DNA of 64,000 nt from contig MNCI01023689.1 in the NCBI GenBank assembly GCA_015680685.1, positions 332,676 through 396,675 of the forward strand, read 5' to 3'. Origin of the DNA: Gnetum montanum. Taxonomy: Eukaryota > Streptophyta > Gnetopsida > Gnetales > Gnetaceae. Under the pieces are notes generated by a model that saw nothing but the letters and a program-made list of their open reading frames with translations, ran no database searches and had not been told where the DNA came from. This document shows, piece by piece, positions 11,369 through 23,379 of this stretch; the first letter of the stretch is position 1; every line of letters begins with the position of its first letter. Both the position numbers and the translations under genes were made by a program.

Positions 11369-13900
11369 ATGTCTCCTTCACATAGAGTCGATAATCCATT
11401 AAATGATGAGAACACTAGTACGAGAAATGATAGGATCTATACTAAAGTAGATTAAAGTGAAAAACTACGAGTAGGGATCTCATATGCTCATTTAGACCCT
11501 TACTACATTCAAAGACTATGTTCAACTAATACAAACAATCTTAGAGGGTATGGAGTCAGTCCGAGAACAAGGAGGGCCTCAAGGCCTAGGTCGTCCAAAC
11601 CTAGAAGAGATAAATCAAGGGACCATAGGGGGAGATATAGAAGCAATGGCAATTCTCTTAGTTCACCATCTTCCTCTTCATCTTTAACATCTAGTTTTGA
11701 CCAAGATGAATGTAGGTATAGAGATAGAGATACACTAAGGGATCAAGATGAAGATAGAGATAGAAAGAAAAGGCAAGATGAAAGACATCAAAGTGAGCAC
11801 GAACAAGATCATCATCATCAGACAAATAGAAATAGATATTATGACTATGACATGTCTAATGATGATAAACCCTTGTTGGCTATTAGAAACATGATACAAA
11901 TCACAGAGGTAGTGAGAAAACCCTATAGGCATCAAAAGGAAAGCTACATGAAATGGCTTAATGTGAATAACATTCCTAAATTTAAGGGAGGCTATAATTT
12001 TGATCCACAACATCATTTATAAGCCTTCCATGATGCCTATGCCTTGCAAAATATTGAAAGTAAGTGGAAAGTGGAAAAAGGTTAAGCTCTTTCCTAGGAC
12101 ACTAATAGAAGAAGTTGAAAGTTGGTATAGATCATTGGAACCAGATTCGATCCATTGGTGGTCCTTAATGCTTGAGCTCTTCAACGAAAAATGGAAAATT
12201 TATAAAAAAGTGTCCAATCTAAGAAAATAAATTCAAGGATCAAAGTAAGAAAATCATGAATCCTTGGATGTAGCCTTGGAAAATTACTATTCTCTACTAC
12301 ATAGATGTCCAAGCCATGGTTTTTCTCAAAAACAACAACTTCTCCACATCATAGATGGGCTTCATAACAAAATGAAAGAGTCCATTAGGATCTATGCTCA
12401 AGGACAATTATCAGAAAATACAAAGACTTGTTGAATAGGTGCCAAAAGAAGGAGAGCTATGTAAGAGGGAGAGTGTAGAGGAATATAACTAGGATCCAAA
12501 TGTTCATAGTAAAAAGGTACATATTTATGATTAGGAAAAAGAGGTAGGACTTGATGAGTTGATTTCACATAAAACCTTGCTAATACAAAAGTCTATCACT
12601 AAGATTGAAGTATGGGTACATATGATGTGGAATTTGATGAATGAAAAAGTTACAACCAACTTGAAAATCATAGAGGAGAAGGTAATGCAAAAAGGATCAA
12701 GTGATCACAACAAGAAGAGGAAAAAGAGAAAGGAAATAGGCATGGACACTTATTGACAAAAAGGAAAATTAGCTATAGTAGAAAAGGTTATAGACTCAGC
12801 TACATAGGAGGATGATGGATGTGACATCTATCAATATGAACATCTGAAGGACTATTGCCCACTTATGTTACATCTACAAGAGTTTGGGGCTTTTGCTTTG
12901 AATCCCAAGTTCATAGCAAAGAAAATGCCTAGGAGATTACCTTACCCACAAGGCAATTATAAATAGTCGTACAACTAATGGTACTATCCTAGTGGGACTA
13001 CTTATCAACCTCAAGATCACTATTAATCATAATGACAAGACCCATAGTCTTGGGGGATGCCATCAAGAAACCCAAAATACCCTTATGAATACTATTTTCC
13101 CAAGTGGTTCTACTTCTCATGCCTCAGATTACTCTTACTACTTTCTTGAATACCATCAACCTGCAACATCTCATGTGGGATCACCATCTCATACCTCTTA
13201 TTCTCTGTCACATTCTCAACACTCTCATACTTCCCTCCAACATATGTAACCACCAACAATGTAGGAAGGGTTGACATGACAACCTTAATAGAAGAATGTA
13301 ACTTGTGCTGTGAACATACAAGTAAATGATAATGTTAGTAGATCTTAGCAAAAGTCTTGGAAACATCCTTTCTTTAGGGTAGTTTCCACACATGTGAATA
13401 AAACTTGTAGACCTATTGGATCATTAGAATAAGCACAAGGCCAATCTAGTGCAACATCCTTCCTTACAAAAATAATGTCTCCTAAACCTACGCAAGAGCC
13501 AACAACCATTACGACTTTGACACAATACATAAAAGATGAACCTATCCTTATGGAGGGATAGAAAATTCCATGCATTACTAATAATGATAAATAGTGTAGG
13601 TATGGGCTGAAAGTTCCAAATGATAACACGATCCCTATACCAACCCAAAAAAAACCTAAGGAACAAGTATTTGTGTAGAACTATGTCTACACAATAGTCA
13701 CTAAACCAAAAGACAACTAGTGGCTCAAGAATTAGAACACCAAACTACTCAAAAGATGCATGGAAACAACCAATTCACTTATTAGTTCTAGTCTTAAGAA
13801 AATGAACTAAAGAGAGAAATTTGAAACAAACATCTTATACTTTGATTGTACATCAAAAGAAGATGTTAAATAAGGATACCAAGAATTGAAATAGAAAATA
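11369..13900 (+). pseudogene. Gag remnant of A2 (Ty3/gypsy Gag)
   Basis: The start is chosen at the first ATG after the leader (11369). Its frame runs on through the capsid-type region with a few stops. Order: an Arg/Ser/Asp/His-rich N-terminal tract (about 11560-11860); a capsid-like block with NIPKFKGGYNF, ESWYRSLEPDS, LMLELFNEKW and YYSLLHRCPSHGFS (11970-12350); then a variant zinc-knuckle with C-x6-H-x4-C (12820-12858) followed by CPLMLHLQEF. A Tyr/His/Ser-rich tail, with repeated SHxSxS text, ends near 13249. Decayed sequence of the same kind continues to about 13900. These blocks are typical of plant Gag family proteins. Stops and frameshifts make it non-functional. Confidence 0.75.
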
Positions 13901-15909
13901 AAAAAGATAACATATTTTGACCCTCTCAAAAAGAAATACCTTCAGGTCCAGTTGAAGATATGTATCCAAATGATCGAAATGGGATTATCATCACTGTTAA
14001 ATGTGCTACTTGGTAAAAAATTAAATCATTAAAGATGATAAATGGAAAACTTATGGGTATAACCAAGGAAATGTGCAATCCATTTTTTGAATGCTTGTCC
14101 ATGAGTTTAGTTGTGGGGGAGATGCCCCATCTTGAACCAAGAACTAATAAGTGCTTTTTCACTTTTTTGTTTTTTACAATTTTCTATCATTTTCAAATTT
14201 CTTTAAAAATTTTCCACTTAGTATTTTTTTTCTTGTTAATTTTATTTTCTTTATAATTTTCTCTTTTCTTAAGTCATTTTTTTCTGTTTTATGAATGTCT
14301 ACTATGTTTTTGTTAATAATATTTCTAGTCATGATGTAGAAGTCAATATCATGTATTGTGTCTTTTTCTATGCTATCAAAGATGATGATGTAAATAATTA
14401 TGTAATGTAGTGAGACCACATCTTCCATCCCTTCAAATTTTCTAAATAAAAGGTCTTTAACATGAAATTAATATGGTTCTTCTTACATGAAACTAAAATT
14501 AACTATTAAGCATTGTGCCTTAAAGAAAGGGTAAAAGACCAAGTGGGAATGGAAAAGGATGTGACCTCAAGGGGATTTTTTGGGTTTTCTTTTTGACTTT
14601 CTTCTTGTGGTCTATGCCTTCTCATAGAACTTATCATCACTCCTATCATCAATCAATAAATAAGAAGCATGTATTTGCATGGTGTGATTCCCATGATATT
14701 AAAAAAAAAGTAAAAAAGAGAAAGAGAAAAAAAAAATAACATAAAAAAAAAAAAGAAAAAAGAAAAAAAAAACANNNNNNNNNNNNNNNNNNNNNNNNNN
14801 NNNNNNNNNNNNNNNNNNNNNNNNNNNNNNNNNNNNNNNNNNNNNNNNNNNNNNNNNNNNNNNNNNNNNNNNNNNNNNNNNNNNNNNNNNNNNNNNNNNN
14901 NNNNNNNNNNNNNNNNNNNNNNNNNNNNNNNNNNNNNNNNNNNNNNNNNNNNNNNNNNNNNNNNNNNNNNNNNNNNNNNNNNNNNNNNNNNNNNNNNNNN
15001 NNNNNNNNNNNNNNNNNNNNNNNNNNNNNNNNNNNNNNNNNNNNNNNNNNNNNNNNNNNNNNNNNNNNNNNNNNNNNNNNNNNNNNNNNNNNNNNNNNNN
15101 NNNNNNNNNNNNNNNNNNNNNNNNNNNNNNNNNNNNNNNNNNNNNNNNNNNNNNNNNNNNNNNNNNAGTGTTAAGGATGTAATTTTTGAAAATTTTCTAA
15201 CACCCCATTTTTGAACATTAGGGTAACTAATAGTAAAAATAATCAAAATGACTTGAAAAACTTAATGATTTTAGTTACCCAGTAGCCTTGGGAACATTAT
15301 TTTGTAATCACCTTGAGCCTAAATGTTAATTTTTTTTTGAATTTTAAGCTCACTAGGAATTTGAAAGGGTTAATTATTAAGAAAATTTACAAAAACTAAT
15401 ATTAATCCTTTGGTGATTGGAGGTGATGCTAAAAGAAAAGCCTAAGGTTGAATGTCTTTTTCGAGGTAAGGAAACGAGGCTAAGAGGAGAACAATGGAGG
15501 ATATGCCCATGGAAAAATAGTAGCATACATAGTGATTAAATCTCAAACATCACATGTTTGCTAGACCCATTGGATGATGAGGAGAAATTTCAATACACCC
15601 CTAAAAAATGTCATGCATAGAAGAGAAGTATCAACATAATAGTCAAGGTTGAAAATCTACCACCGCTAGCAACAACAAGAAGATTCATCTTTAGCAGATT
15701 CTTGAAGACCTCTATAATTTTGCAAATTTTAATGTTTGTCTAGTATTTTCATCATTTTGTAACACATCCACTTGAATAAAATTTTGTAATGTGCACTTCA
15801 ATTTTGTAATGATAGCCAATCTAGTGTTGGTCACCCCACAATTTTTGTAATGAAACTTTGTCCATTTATATATAACTCAAGGATGAGTTTTTAGTCAGTC
15901 GTAGGGATA
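13901..15909. other. A2 interior spacer with assembly gap
   Basis: Noncoding as far as visible. T-rich at 14150-14290 and A-rich (purine runs) at 14700-14774 next to the gap. The end, CGTAGGGATA just before the TGATGAG terminus at 15910, is the presumed polypurine tract. No pol motifs were seen. Confidence 0.5.
14775..15166. other. Assembly gap, 392 N
   Basis: A run of N. It begins within an A-rich low-complexity stretch, which may explain the assembly break. Confidence 0.99.
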
Positions 15910-16937
15910 TGATGAGATGTGAAATGTTGGGTAGCTTCATTGATGCATTCTCATTGATGAAGCCTTGTTGGAACATCCTTGTCAACGCATCTTAGATGCA
16001 TTGCCACATATGTGTGGATAAAAATGCATTGATGCATTAATGGGTAACACATGTTATATGCATTGACACATTCCTGTTGACATATCCCCATTGATGCATG
16101 CTCATTGACACATCCTTGTCGATGCATCCCGATCAATGCAGCTAAATGCATTAATGCATCACTATTGATGAAATGCTTGTATTTGCTTATAAATATGTGA
16201 GCACCCGCTCTGTATTTGGTACCATTTGGTCAATAGTATAGCTAAACTCTTGCAGATTTATTTTGTAATATTAGAAAATAGTTAGTGAGTACTCATAGTA
16301 TGGATCTCAATCAATTGTATGGTGTCTTATTCAAGTAGCATCGTACTTGGACACATTCCATGAATGACAATAAGATCGAGATTGATTCATATTCATTGCA
16401 ACATTTTGACTTAGAATAGATTTAATTTTAATGTAATTTACTTTTGATGTACGTAGTTAATATTTACATTTTCATACACATTAATCAATTGGTGGAATGT
16501 GCGGAACTAGTTTCGAGCATAAGCACGTATTCACTTGATAATCCCATCAGTGTTATTACTTAGTTTGCCCAGTAGCATTACACTTGGTAATCCTAGTAGT
16601 GGGTATGTAAGTTCTAGAAAAGTACAACAAGCTAGGAATGAACACTTATTGCCCTTAGACTAGCTTATAATTTATCTTCTTTTTATTAATTAGATTAAGT
16701 AGTTAATTTCTATGTTATTTTTAAGGTTATTTTAAGGCCCTAACAACATCATAATCATATGCCTCACTTTGAACTAAATCATATGTGACAAAGATACCAC
16801 TAGTCTAAGTGGGAAGATAGTGACCTAAGATTAATGCTTAACAATCTAGATACCCCACTAGTTCCATCCACAGAATTCAACAAGATTGCATGTGAACACT
16901 TGTGATTCATATGGTTGGGCATAGGAGGTACCTTCAG
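15910..16937 (+). mobile_element. 3' LTR of A2, right end truncated
   Basis: It starts TGATGAGATGTGAAATG after the PPT. It shares with the 5' LTR the TATA region, the GGTACCATT-GTCAATAG block, the TTATTCAAG region and the CACTTGGTAATCCTAGT block. The expected ...CTCATCA end is missing; similarity stops near GGTACCTT at about 16935. It is longer than the 5' LTR because of an expanded repeat array near its start. Confidence 0.7.
15930..16175. repeat. TGATGCAT-type array upstream of LTR TATA
   Basis: More than ten units of ATTGATGCAT, ATTGACACAT or TCGATGCATC with about 15-20 base spacing fill this stretch. The same place in the 5' LTR (10395-10475) has only about five. Confidence 0.7.
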
Positions 16938-17705
16938 TGGGCTTGGTTGTTGGTTTGGTGATAGGTTATTTTCATCATCAATGTGATGATGACTTCTTAC
17001 TAATTTTTGAGTTTGTGAACCACTATAGGTGGGCTTTGGTCATGGCTTATAGTTTTGCTCATCAAAGTTGGAGGGACTTAGATAACACATGGTTTCCTAG
17101 GTTTTAGAGGATTGGTAACTAGTGGTCTTGGTTATGAAGTTGATGTCATTGAAGGTGGGACATGTATGAAAAAAGGCTTCTTAGGGGCTAGAGGAGGTGG
17201 TACCCATATAATGAAGGGCTTTCTAGGATTTTTGTTTTGGGGTTGTGGTGGAACTTTGATGACAAATGATTCCCTAGGAAGAGTAGACCATTTGGTTTCT
17301 TTGAATGAGACTATGGTATAGGAGTTATTGTTGGTGCTTGAAGAGTTGGGCTCATTCAATAGTAACTTCCCACTATCGATCATCTTCTAGAGGTTATCCT
17401 TTAATGCTAGGAAAAATTGGTGTCATGACAAACCATTTTATGAGAATGACAATACCTATCTAGTGTGAAGTACTTCGGTAGCTTCAAAACATCTTTGGTC
17501 ACTATTTTTGGATCTCTAGCTATGTCACAAAGATAATTGTGCCTCTTATGAACATTCTCAGATAATGAATTATGCTGTATATAGTTTTCTTTAAGCAATT
17601 GTTCCAAAAGCTTAGAGGGCTTCATAGGAAATCTAGTGTACTTTGACCTATCCTTCTATGCAAAGTTTGGCCATGGTTGATTTAGAGCATAGGATGTTAA
17701 TGGCT
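16938..17705 (-). pseudogene. C-terminal gag and gag-pro linker of B4
   Basis: The minus strand has KPSKLLEQLLKENYIQ and KRHNYLCDIARDP (about 17625-17500), then the variant knuckle YCHSHKMVCHDTNFS near 17420. These match the gag C-terminus of B+ (41197-41457) and B (52527-52760). Further on, 17383-17132 carries three copies of a PF-I-x-VPP motif. The matching N-terminal gag half lies at 56615-58330. Element B sits between the two halves, flanked by the ATGAT duplication, so this is the distal part of an interrupted gene. Confidence 0.75.
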
Positions 17706-17710
17706 ATGAT
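17706..17710. other. Target-site duplication of B, left copy (ATGAT)
   Basis: ATGAT directly precedes the 3' LTR terminus of B at 17711. The same five bases follow the 5' LTR terminus at 56610-56614. Confidence 0.75.
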
Positions 17711-17826
17711 TATAACAACTAAAAACATTAGCAGCTAGAACACTGAGGGGTTCATGGGCACACAACCTCGACCCTACCTCTGTGTAAGGGCCTTGTTGGA
17801 AAATAGAGGTGAAGTGCCTTTGATGG
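17711..17826 (-). mobile_element. B 3' LTR, short segment left of insertion A
   Basis: It aligns with the start of the 5' LTR at 55067-55180: ACAACTAAAAACATT versus GCAACTGAAAACATT, then GAGGGGTT and the GTG-AGGGCCTTG block. The LTR continues at 25898 after insertion A. Confidence 0.8.
17822..17826. other. Target-site duplication of A, left copy (GATGG)
   Basis: GATGG immediately precedes the LTR terminus at 17827. The identical five bases follow the other LTR at 25893-25897. Confidence 0.85.
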
Positions 17827-18612
17827 TGATGAGTGGTGAGGTACCCCTACACTCAACCATACGAATACGAGCGTTACACATGCGATCCGGTCGAACTCCA
17901 TAGATGGACTAGTTGTGGCATTTAGAAAGTTAGCCTTAGGTCACAGTTCGTTGTCTTCCCACTTGGACTAGTATTAGCTTTGTCATGTATGGTTTAGTCC
18001 AGAGTGAGGTGCATGATGGGTTTCTAATCTAATGCTACTCCTGAAGGCAATGGAAAGTAATATTAACTAAGCTAGGAGAGAAGGGTGAGAGAATCTAAAC
18101 TAGCCTAAATGCGATGAGCATTCATTCCTTGATTATTCGTACACACCTTGGACTTCGTGCATGACTACCACTAGGATTACCAAGCATAGATCCTAGGTAC
18201 GCTACTGGGTTACCAAGTAGTCACACTTAAGTGCTTGTAATCAATTCCTACTCATTCTGCGTTTTAACATGAGTTTAAGGGTGAGAAGAGATTAACTAGG
18301 AAAGCAGTAAATAACAATTAATTAAATGATTAAACTAAGTGAATGATGAAGTAATCTTGATCTTTATTGCTGGTCATGTATGTGTCCAAGTACGTCACAC
18401 TTGAATAAAGGATGTTGTACAATTATAATCACCACACTGTGGGCATACACAGAGAGGAAAAGGGTTGAGAGAAAGAAATGAAAACACTTAACTAAGAACT
18501 AACTTACTAATCTAATGATCTAACCCATATGTCTACCTCTTATTTATAGATGAGGAGACAGGCTGCGATATCGCATATGCGATATCGCGGTCGCCCAAAA
18601 CGTGACTCATCA
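17827..18612 (-). mobile_element. 3' LTR of A
   Basis: TGATGAG at 17827 and CTCATCA at 18612 define the ends (786 bp). Collinear with 25100-25892 and 241-1076. A minus-strand TATA box (CTATAAATA) lies at 18541-18549. Confidence 0.85.
18565..18588. repeat. Tandem GCGATATCGC palindromes beside LTR TATA
   Basis: Two perfect copies of GCGATATCGC (18565-18574, 18579-18588) separated by ATAT, about 15 bases upstream (minus strand) of the TATA box. In the 5' LTR the second copy is intact (25859-25868) and the first has decayed to GTGATATCGT (25845-25854). Confidence 0.85.
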
Positions 18613-18625
18613 TACCCCCATGATT
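18613..18625 (-). other. Polypurine tract of A
   Basis: The minus strand reads CATGGGGGTA directly before the LTR terminus TGATGAG, the place where plus-strand priming occurs in LTR elements. A2 has the similar GTAGGGATA at 15900-15909. Confidence 0.6.
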
Positions 18626-18777
18626 GAATGAAAAATCATCCTTGAGTTACAGTGATTACACAGTGGATAGGTATGGGATTATTGGATGGTGAAAATGGGA
18701 TTATGCCGTAGTGTGGAATGAAAACAAAATAAAGACACAACAAAAAGAATGTGCTACAACTACAAAATTGTTAAACT

Positions 18778-21523
18778 CATGTAGTTCCTGGAGGTGGTGG
18801 CTCCTCCATTGGTGCTTTCCCTTTGTCTTGTGCTGCAGGCTTTGAGACTTGATGGAGTTGAAGTATGGCCTAGAGTTTCTCCTCTTTATTCTGAGTGTCT
18901 TGTGCCATCCATGCTAATGTTCCGATGTTTGATGGAGTTGGCACTTCCCACAGATAGGGTAGTTGCGGAAACATTTGATTGGCCTTGACATACCAAGCTG
19001 CAAATACCCGACGTTCCTCTTCGTAGGCTTTGGCTTTATCTTTGTATTCTTGGAAATCTACTAGCCATCGAGCCAAATATGTTGTGATACCTTTTTGGCC
19101 TTGGTAGCTTGTCTTTACCACCTCAAGTTTAGAATTTGTGACCTCCCATTTTCCTAACAACTTTTTGCATTCTGCAAATTCTACTTTGTATTTAACATAG
19201 GTGGTTGCTACTTGCAGCTCAAGCTCTATCCTTGGATGCCCTACTGTTAACATGGCAAGGTTGGCATACCACAGGTTTGTGAACTCCATGTATTCTATTA
19301 GATCCTGAATCTACAAGTCTCGACTCTTAACTTCCACTTGGTGGGAGAAGGCATATGTGTCCAATATGGCCCACCAGTTAGTGTGTTGAGCACTAATAGC
19401 ATTGATGTGGCCCTTGGCCATATGGATCTCCTTGTCAAGGATCTATTTGTACATCCCCACCTGATCTCGGAAGTGCTCCTTTAGCTTCTCATGTCATTTA
19501 GCCTCATTTTGCCATGTGCTTATTTCAATAGCTATCTTTTGATGAATTACATGTACCTCCTCCATTGAGAGGGTTTGGTTCTCCCTGGCTAAACAACTTA
19601 TGTCTTGGTTGACCTGGATGAATTATTCTTATAATTGATGAAAGTGTTCCTTGAGAACATTCTTTTTCTTTTCCATGGTGGTCAACCGAAGGTTGTCGAC
19701 AACAAGCTGTTTATTTTCCTCTTGCAAGGTGTTGTGTGCTATAAAATGTGCATGAGTTTGCACTTGTGCTGCAGAGGCATCCCAAACAACCTTTTCTTTT
19801 TCATCAGCCACCTTTTTATTCTCTATGATTAGCTTGGTTAGTTTCTTAGTTCTGAAATTTTCTAGTTGGTCTGTGGGAACAAATTGTAGAGGATCCCACT
19901 GTACTGGTTGTAGGGCCATGAGCTATTCTTGTAATTTCTACACTTCAGCTTCAGCATGCTCGGCCCTCACTTCTATTAAGACCAGCTTTCCCTTTGTGGA
20001 AATGAGGGCTGACTGAATTGCTATAACATCTTGAGGGATGTCAAAAAGAGACGTCATTACTTGCCCTGTTTGGAGCAATCGATCAAGCACATCCTCATGT
20101 TCCGAAGGAGTCATTGAGGTTCCGGCCAAAGTTCGAGCATCCCGTGCTCCTATGAGATCTGCCGGTGGTAGAACAAGTACATTGAATGATTCTTTGATGT
20201 GGTCTGCGACCACTTTTGCAGCTTCCACAACATTCTAGTGTTGCATGACCACCATAGTGGCCCTTCACCAGTTTCTAACTGCACTTGGAAAGATGTCACA
20301 TTTCCTAAGATCTGTTGTGACCATATACTTTCCCCTCCTCCTGTGTGGATAGATACTTCACCCCTTGTGGGATCCATAGAAACTGTGGGTTGAATGACAT
20401 CATCGATGACGTGGAAGAGGTTTGTGTCATCACGACTTCCCCAATTGACCATCTCAGCGATGGCCTTGAGATGGCTCATCAATGGTTTGTAGTCTTGTAG
20501 CGTCAGTTGATCCTGGCCTGTGCTAGGCCCTGCTTTCTGTTGTTGGCTGGGTCCTATGGTTGGAGGTTGGCTATGTCCTGTAAGTTGAGTTGCAGTTGGT
20601 CCAGCCATATGTTCTTCTTCTTCTTCTGGTCCCAGCGTCTCGCCAGTGATTTTCCTTGGAGCTGGCGACTTTAACAATTTAGCATATGAAGTAGTCGGAC
20701 ATCATTGGTGTAGCCCTAGATACTAGCACGTCGAAAAATCTTTCTGATAAGACAAGGGAAAGGCAATGCCATCTTCCCTATCTTCCGTTCCTCGAACCAC
20801 CTTAGGATCTCCGTTAAATATAGATGGGGTAGGTTAGCATTAACCTTTCCCATCAGCATTGCCCATCCTCTAGCCACATACGTTGAAATTATTTTTAAGC
20901 CCTTCATGGGGAAGAGGTGATATGTTCCAATTTTAAAATAGATCCTCTCTTCCGTCGTCAACTCACCAAATGTTTTATCTCTAGCATAAGCCCTTTCCAA
21001 CCAATCCCGTCGCACATCGGGATTTGAACGGGTGGATAACTGAGCAACTTTTGGCCCTGTATTCGGAAGGTTTAACATTTTCGAAATGGCTTGTGCAGAG
21101 AAATCAACTGTCACACCACAAATGTTGATAGTGGTGCCTTGCTCCCTATTGTGCCAAAACTGGTATGTCTTTTAGAGAGGGTAGGCCATATTTGAGGTGA
21201 TCCCTAACGACCTCAGGAGCAAACTTTGCAAAAGATTCAAAGTTCAATTCCATAATCACTACAAAAAATATGAACTTTTCATGGATGGCCTAAACACAAT
21301 CTTGGGGCAACGTGAGACGTTGTCCCTGTTCAGGCACTGTAGCTGCTCCTCCTCCTACCTGCCCGGATTGTATGGTAGAAGGGTCCTCTTGATGAATACT
21401 GAATGATTGCTCCTCCTGTTCTGTATGTTGTCCAACAAGATCTTGTCTTCCACCTCGCTGAGATTGTTTGCTTCCACCTTGAGTAGGACCTTCCTTTTGT
21501 CCACATTTCGGGGCCATCTGCAA
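18778..21523 (-). pseudogene. Second ORF of A: plant-transposon-protein-like domain plus coiled coil
   Basis: About 2.7 kb of largely collinear coding sequence with a few stops and probable frameshifts. Order: a Gln/Gly-rich N-terminus from 21523; a domain with GVTVDFSAQAISKMLNLP and GPKVAQLSTRSNPDVRRDW, then YFKIGTYHLFPMKGLKIIS and a LPHLYLTEILRWFEERKIG stretch (21125-20720); an acidic, Pro/Gln-rich linker (20677-20500); long heptad-like helices (about 20030-18900); and a Pro-rich end, EEPPPPGTT, with stop at 18778-18780. The second block resembles the putative plant transposon protein domain reported with Athila-type ORFs; this is by motif only. Function is unknown. A matching motif occurs in D at about 47760-47860. 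No catalytic residues are recognised. Confidence 0.6.
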
Positions 21524-21529
21524 TCACAC

Positions 21530-23379
21530 AGGGCTAAGCATTAGTAAGGTTGTTTTTAAAGTTAAGTTATACCTTATTTCTTGCCTTAATTAATTAATTT
21601 TTTAAATCTTCATGTGATCTTGCCTGAAAGATTGTAATAATGAGTCCGTTTCACTTAGGTGGTTTTTTCAATTTTAATCTCCCAGTGTACGTAAAGGGTT
21701 AAATGATTTTTTGGCACGTTTTATTCTTAATTTACAACTAATTACCCTTAATAATGTCCTTTGGCAATGATAAATTCCAAAAATGTTAGGCAGTATTCGG
21801 TAGGTGTCCCTCCCCCACAACTAAGCTGAACACTCTAGGTTCAAGCAGGTTTAGATGGAATTAAAATTGGAGTACCAGTGAGCAAGATAGAGGTTGAAAA
21901 GTAAAGGTGTCACACTCGCAAGTNGCATGATATTGTGTATGATACATCACGTACCGGATATCACAGCCTTAGTGACATTAGGACACCACAAAAATACTAA
22001 ATTTTTGAGGGATTTTCTTGAAATTAATGTTGTAACTTAGGACATTAGGCTATTGTTAAGGGGTTCTCAAGTAATTAGATGGTTTTAAAGGCACGAATAA
22101 TGATAGGTGGAAATGATCAATAAAACCTCAGGTGGTAGAGAAAAAGGCTATGTAATGGTACATAGGAACATTGATTCAGAGGGAGAATAATAAAAGGGAA
22201 TTTTATGAAAAATTATGTTGAGGGTAAGAAATGGTGGGTGTGAGCTGTGTCATAAATGAGAATTACAAAAAATTACACAAGTGGGTCCTCCCCAAAGCAG
22301 GTTTCAACCTATAATGCCCTTGTGTAACCACACTTAAAGTGTCCATGGGCACTAGAAGGGTTAAATGTAATCCGCACTAATTCCAAAAAACACACACATG
22401 TAAATATCACCGGAATGAGGTAAGAATTCTATGTTACATGCGACACGAACCACAATTACATGAACAGTGAGATGAGACAAAATATAGAAAGGATTGTAGA
22501 GATTGAGACATGAGGTAACTGAACTAGAGCACAGTGAATCCTGCGTGTAAAGCATGATTATTGTGTCATTAACCCATCGTTCCAAGATCAATACCAAGTC
22601 CATTCCTCTTGGTCAGTGACATCGCATTATTTCATTCCATGATGAGTAACTATGAGAGTACCATAACAACAAGGCGTACGATCACTTGGAATTTTATTCA
22701 AGGGAGGAGTGATTTTTGTTTTGTGGCACTTCCTTCTCTTCTTTTTTTTCTTTTCTCTTTCTTTTTTTTTTCAATTGCTGAATCCAAAGAAGCCACCAAC
22801 CATCAGACATGGGTGCATGTATTTCCATTGGGACCCCCTAGAATAGCATTGCATTTTTGAGTGCCCTTTTTGATTACTCTTACTCCCATTTTTCGTTAGA
22901 TCTACAAGGATCTTAGTACAACCACATTGCATGATAACTCTCACAGATGTCACCAAAGAGAATCCGCAAGTCCCCTTGATGTCACACCTTAATCATTCCC
23001 TCATGGTCCATCCTTCTTCATTCTGGGTACAATGAACACAAAAATTAATTTTAAGTTTTAAAAATGTCAAGAACATCACTGTACCCTCGAAAAGAACCTC
23101 TTATTTGTAGAATGGATGAGTGGGTGTAATGGGCTCATTGTCCAAAGAATTGATCACTTGAGACTAAATAACATAGAACACACCTCAACCAATGATCCAC
23201 ATGAGTCTTTTATTTGTAGATGAGATTACTTACAAAAGTGTAAAAAGATAAAAATACTTAAAAAGACAAAAATACCAAAAAGAAAAAAATATAAAACAAG
23301 AAGTTGAAAAATGAAAAACTGGAAAACAAAAATTGAAAAATTAAAGAAAATGGAAAATATTTATTAATCCTTCTTGTTA
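21530..23379. other. A interior noncoding spacer
   Basis: No pol motifs on the minus strand. It contains a single N at 21924, a pyrimidine-rich run at 22738-22772 and an A-rich low-complexity stretch at 23235-23360. GATATTGTGTATGATACATC near 21930 resembles the LTR palindrome region and may be a decayed relative. Confidence 0.6.

Larger units (their letters stand above)
10375..16937 (+). mobile_element. Athila-like LTR retrotransposon A2, gag only
   Basis: A plus-strand element with a 5' LTR (10375-11236), tRNA-Asp-like PBS, gag remnant, a spacer holding a 392-N gap, a purine-containing PPT, and a 3' LTR from TGATGAG at 15910. The LTRs align over several hundred bases, including CACTTGGTAA-type blocks and the TATA region. 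No reverse transcriptase or integrase motif is visible in the roughly 4.7 kb interior, although the gap could hide up to 0.4 kb. The 3' LTR is cut at about 16937, where B4 gag sequence begins. Target duplications were not established. Confidence 0.75.

Noticed and set aside
14653-15246. 197-residue open frame
   Set aside because: Most of it is unresolved N; it is an artefact of the gap.
19635-20393. Plus-strand frames of 63-66 residues
   Set aside because: They are antisense to the second ORF of A, whose minus-strand frame is longer and has coherent coiled-coil composition.
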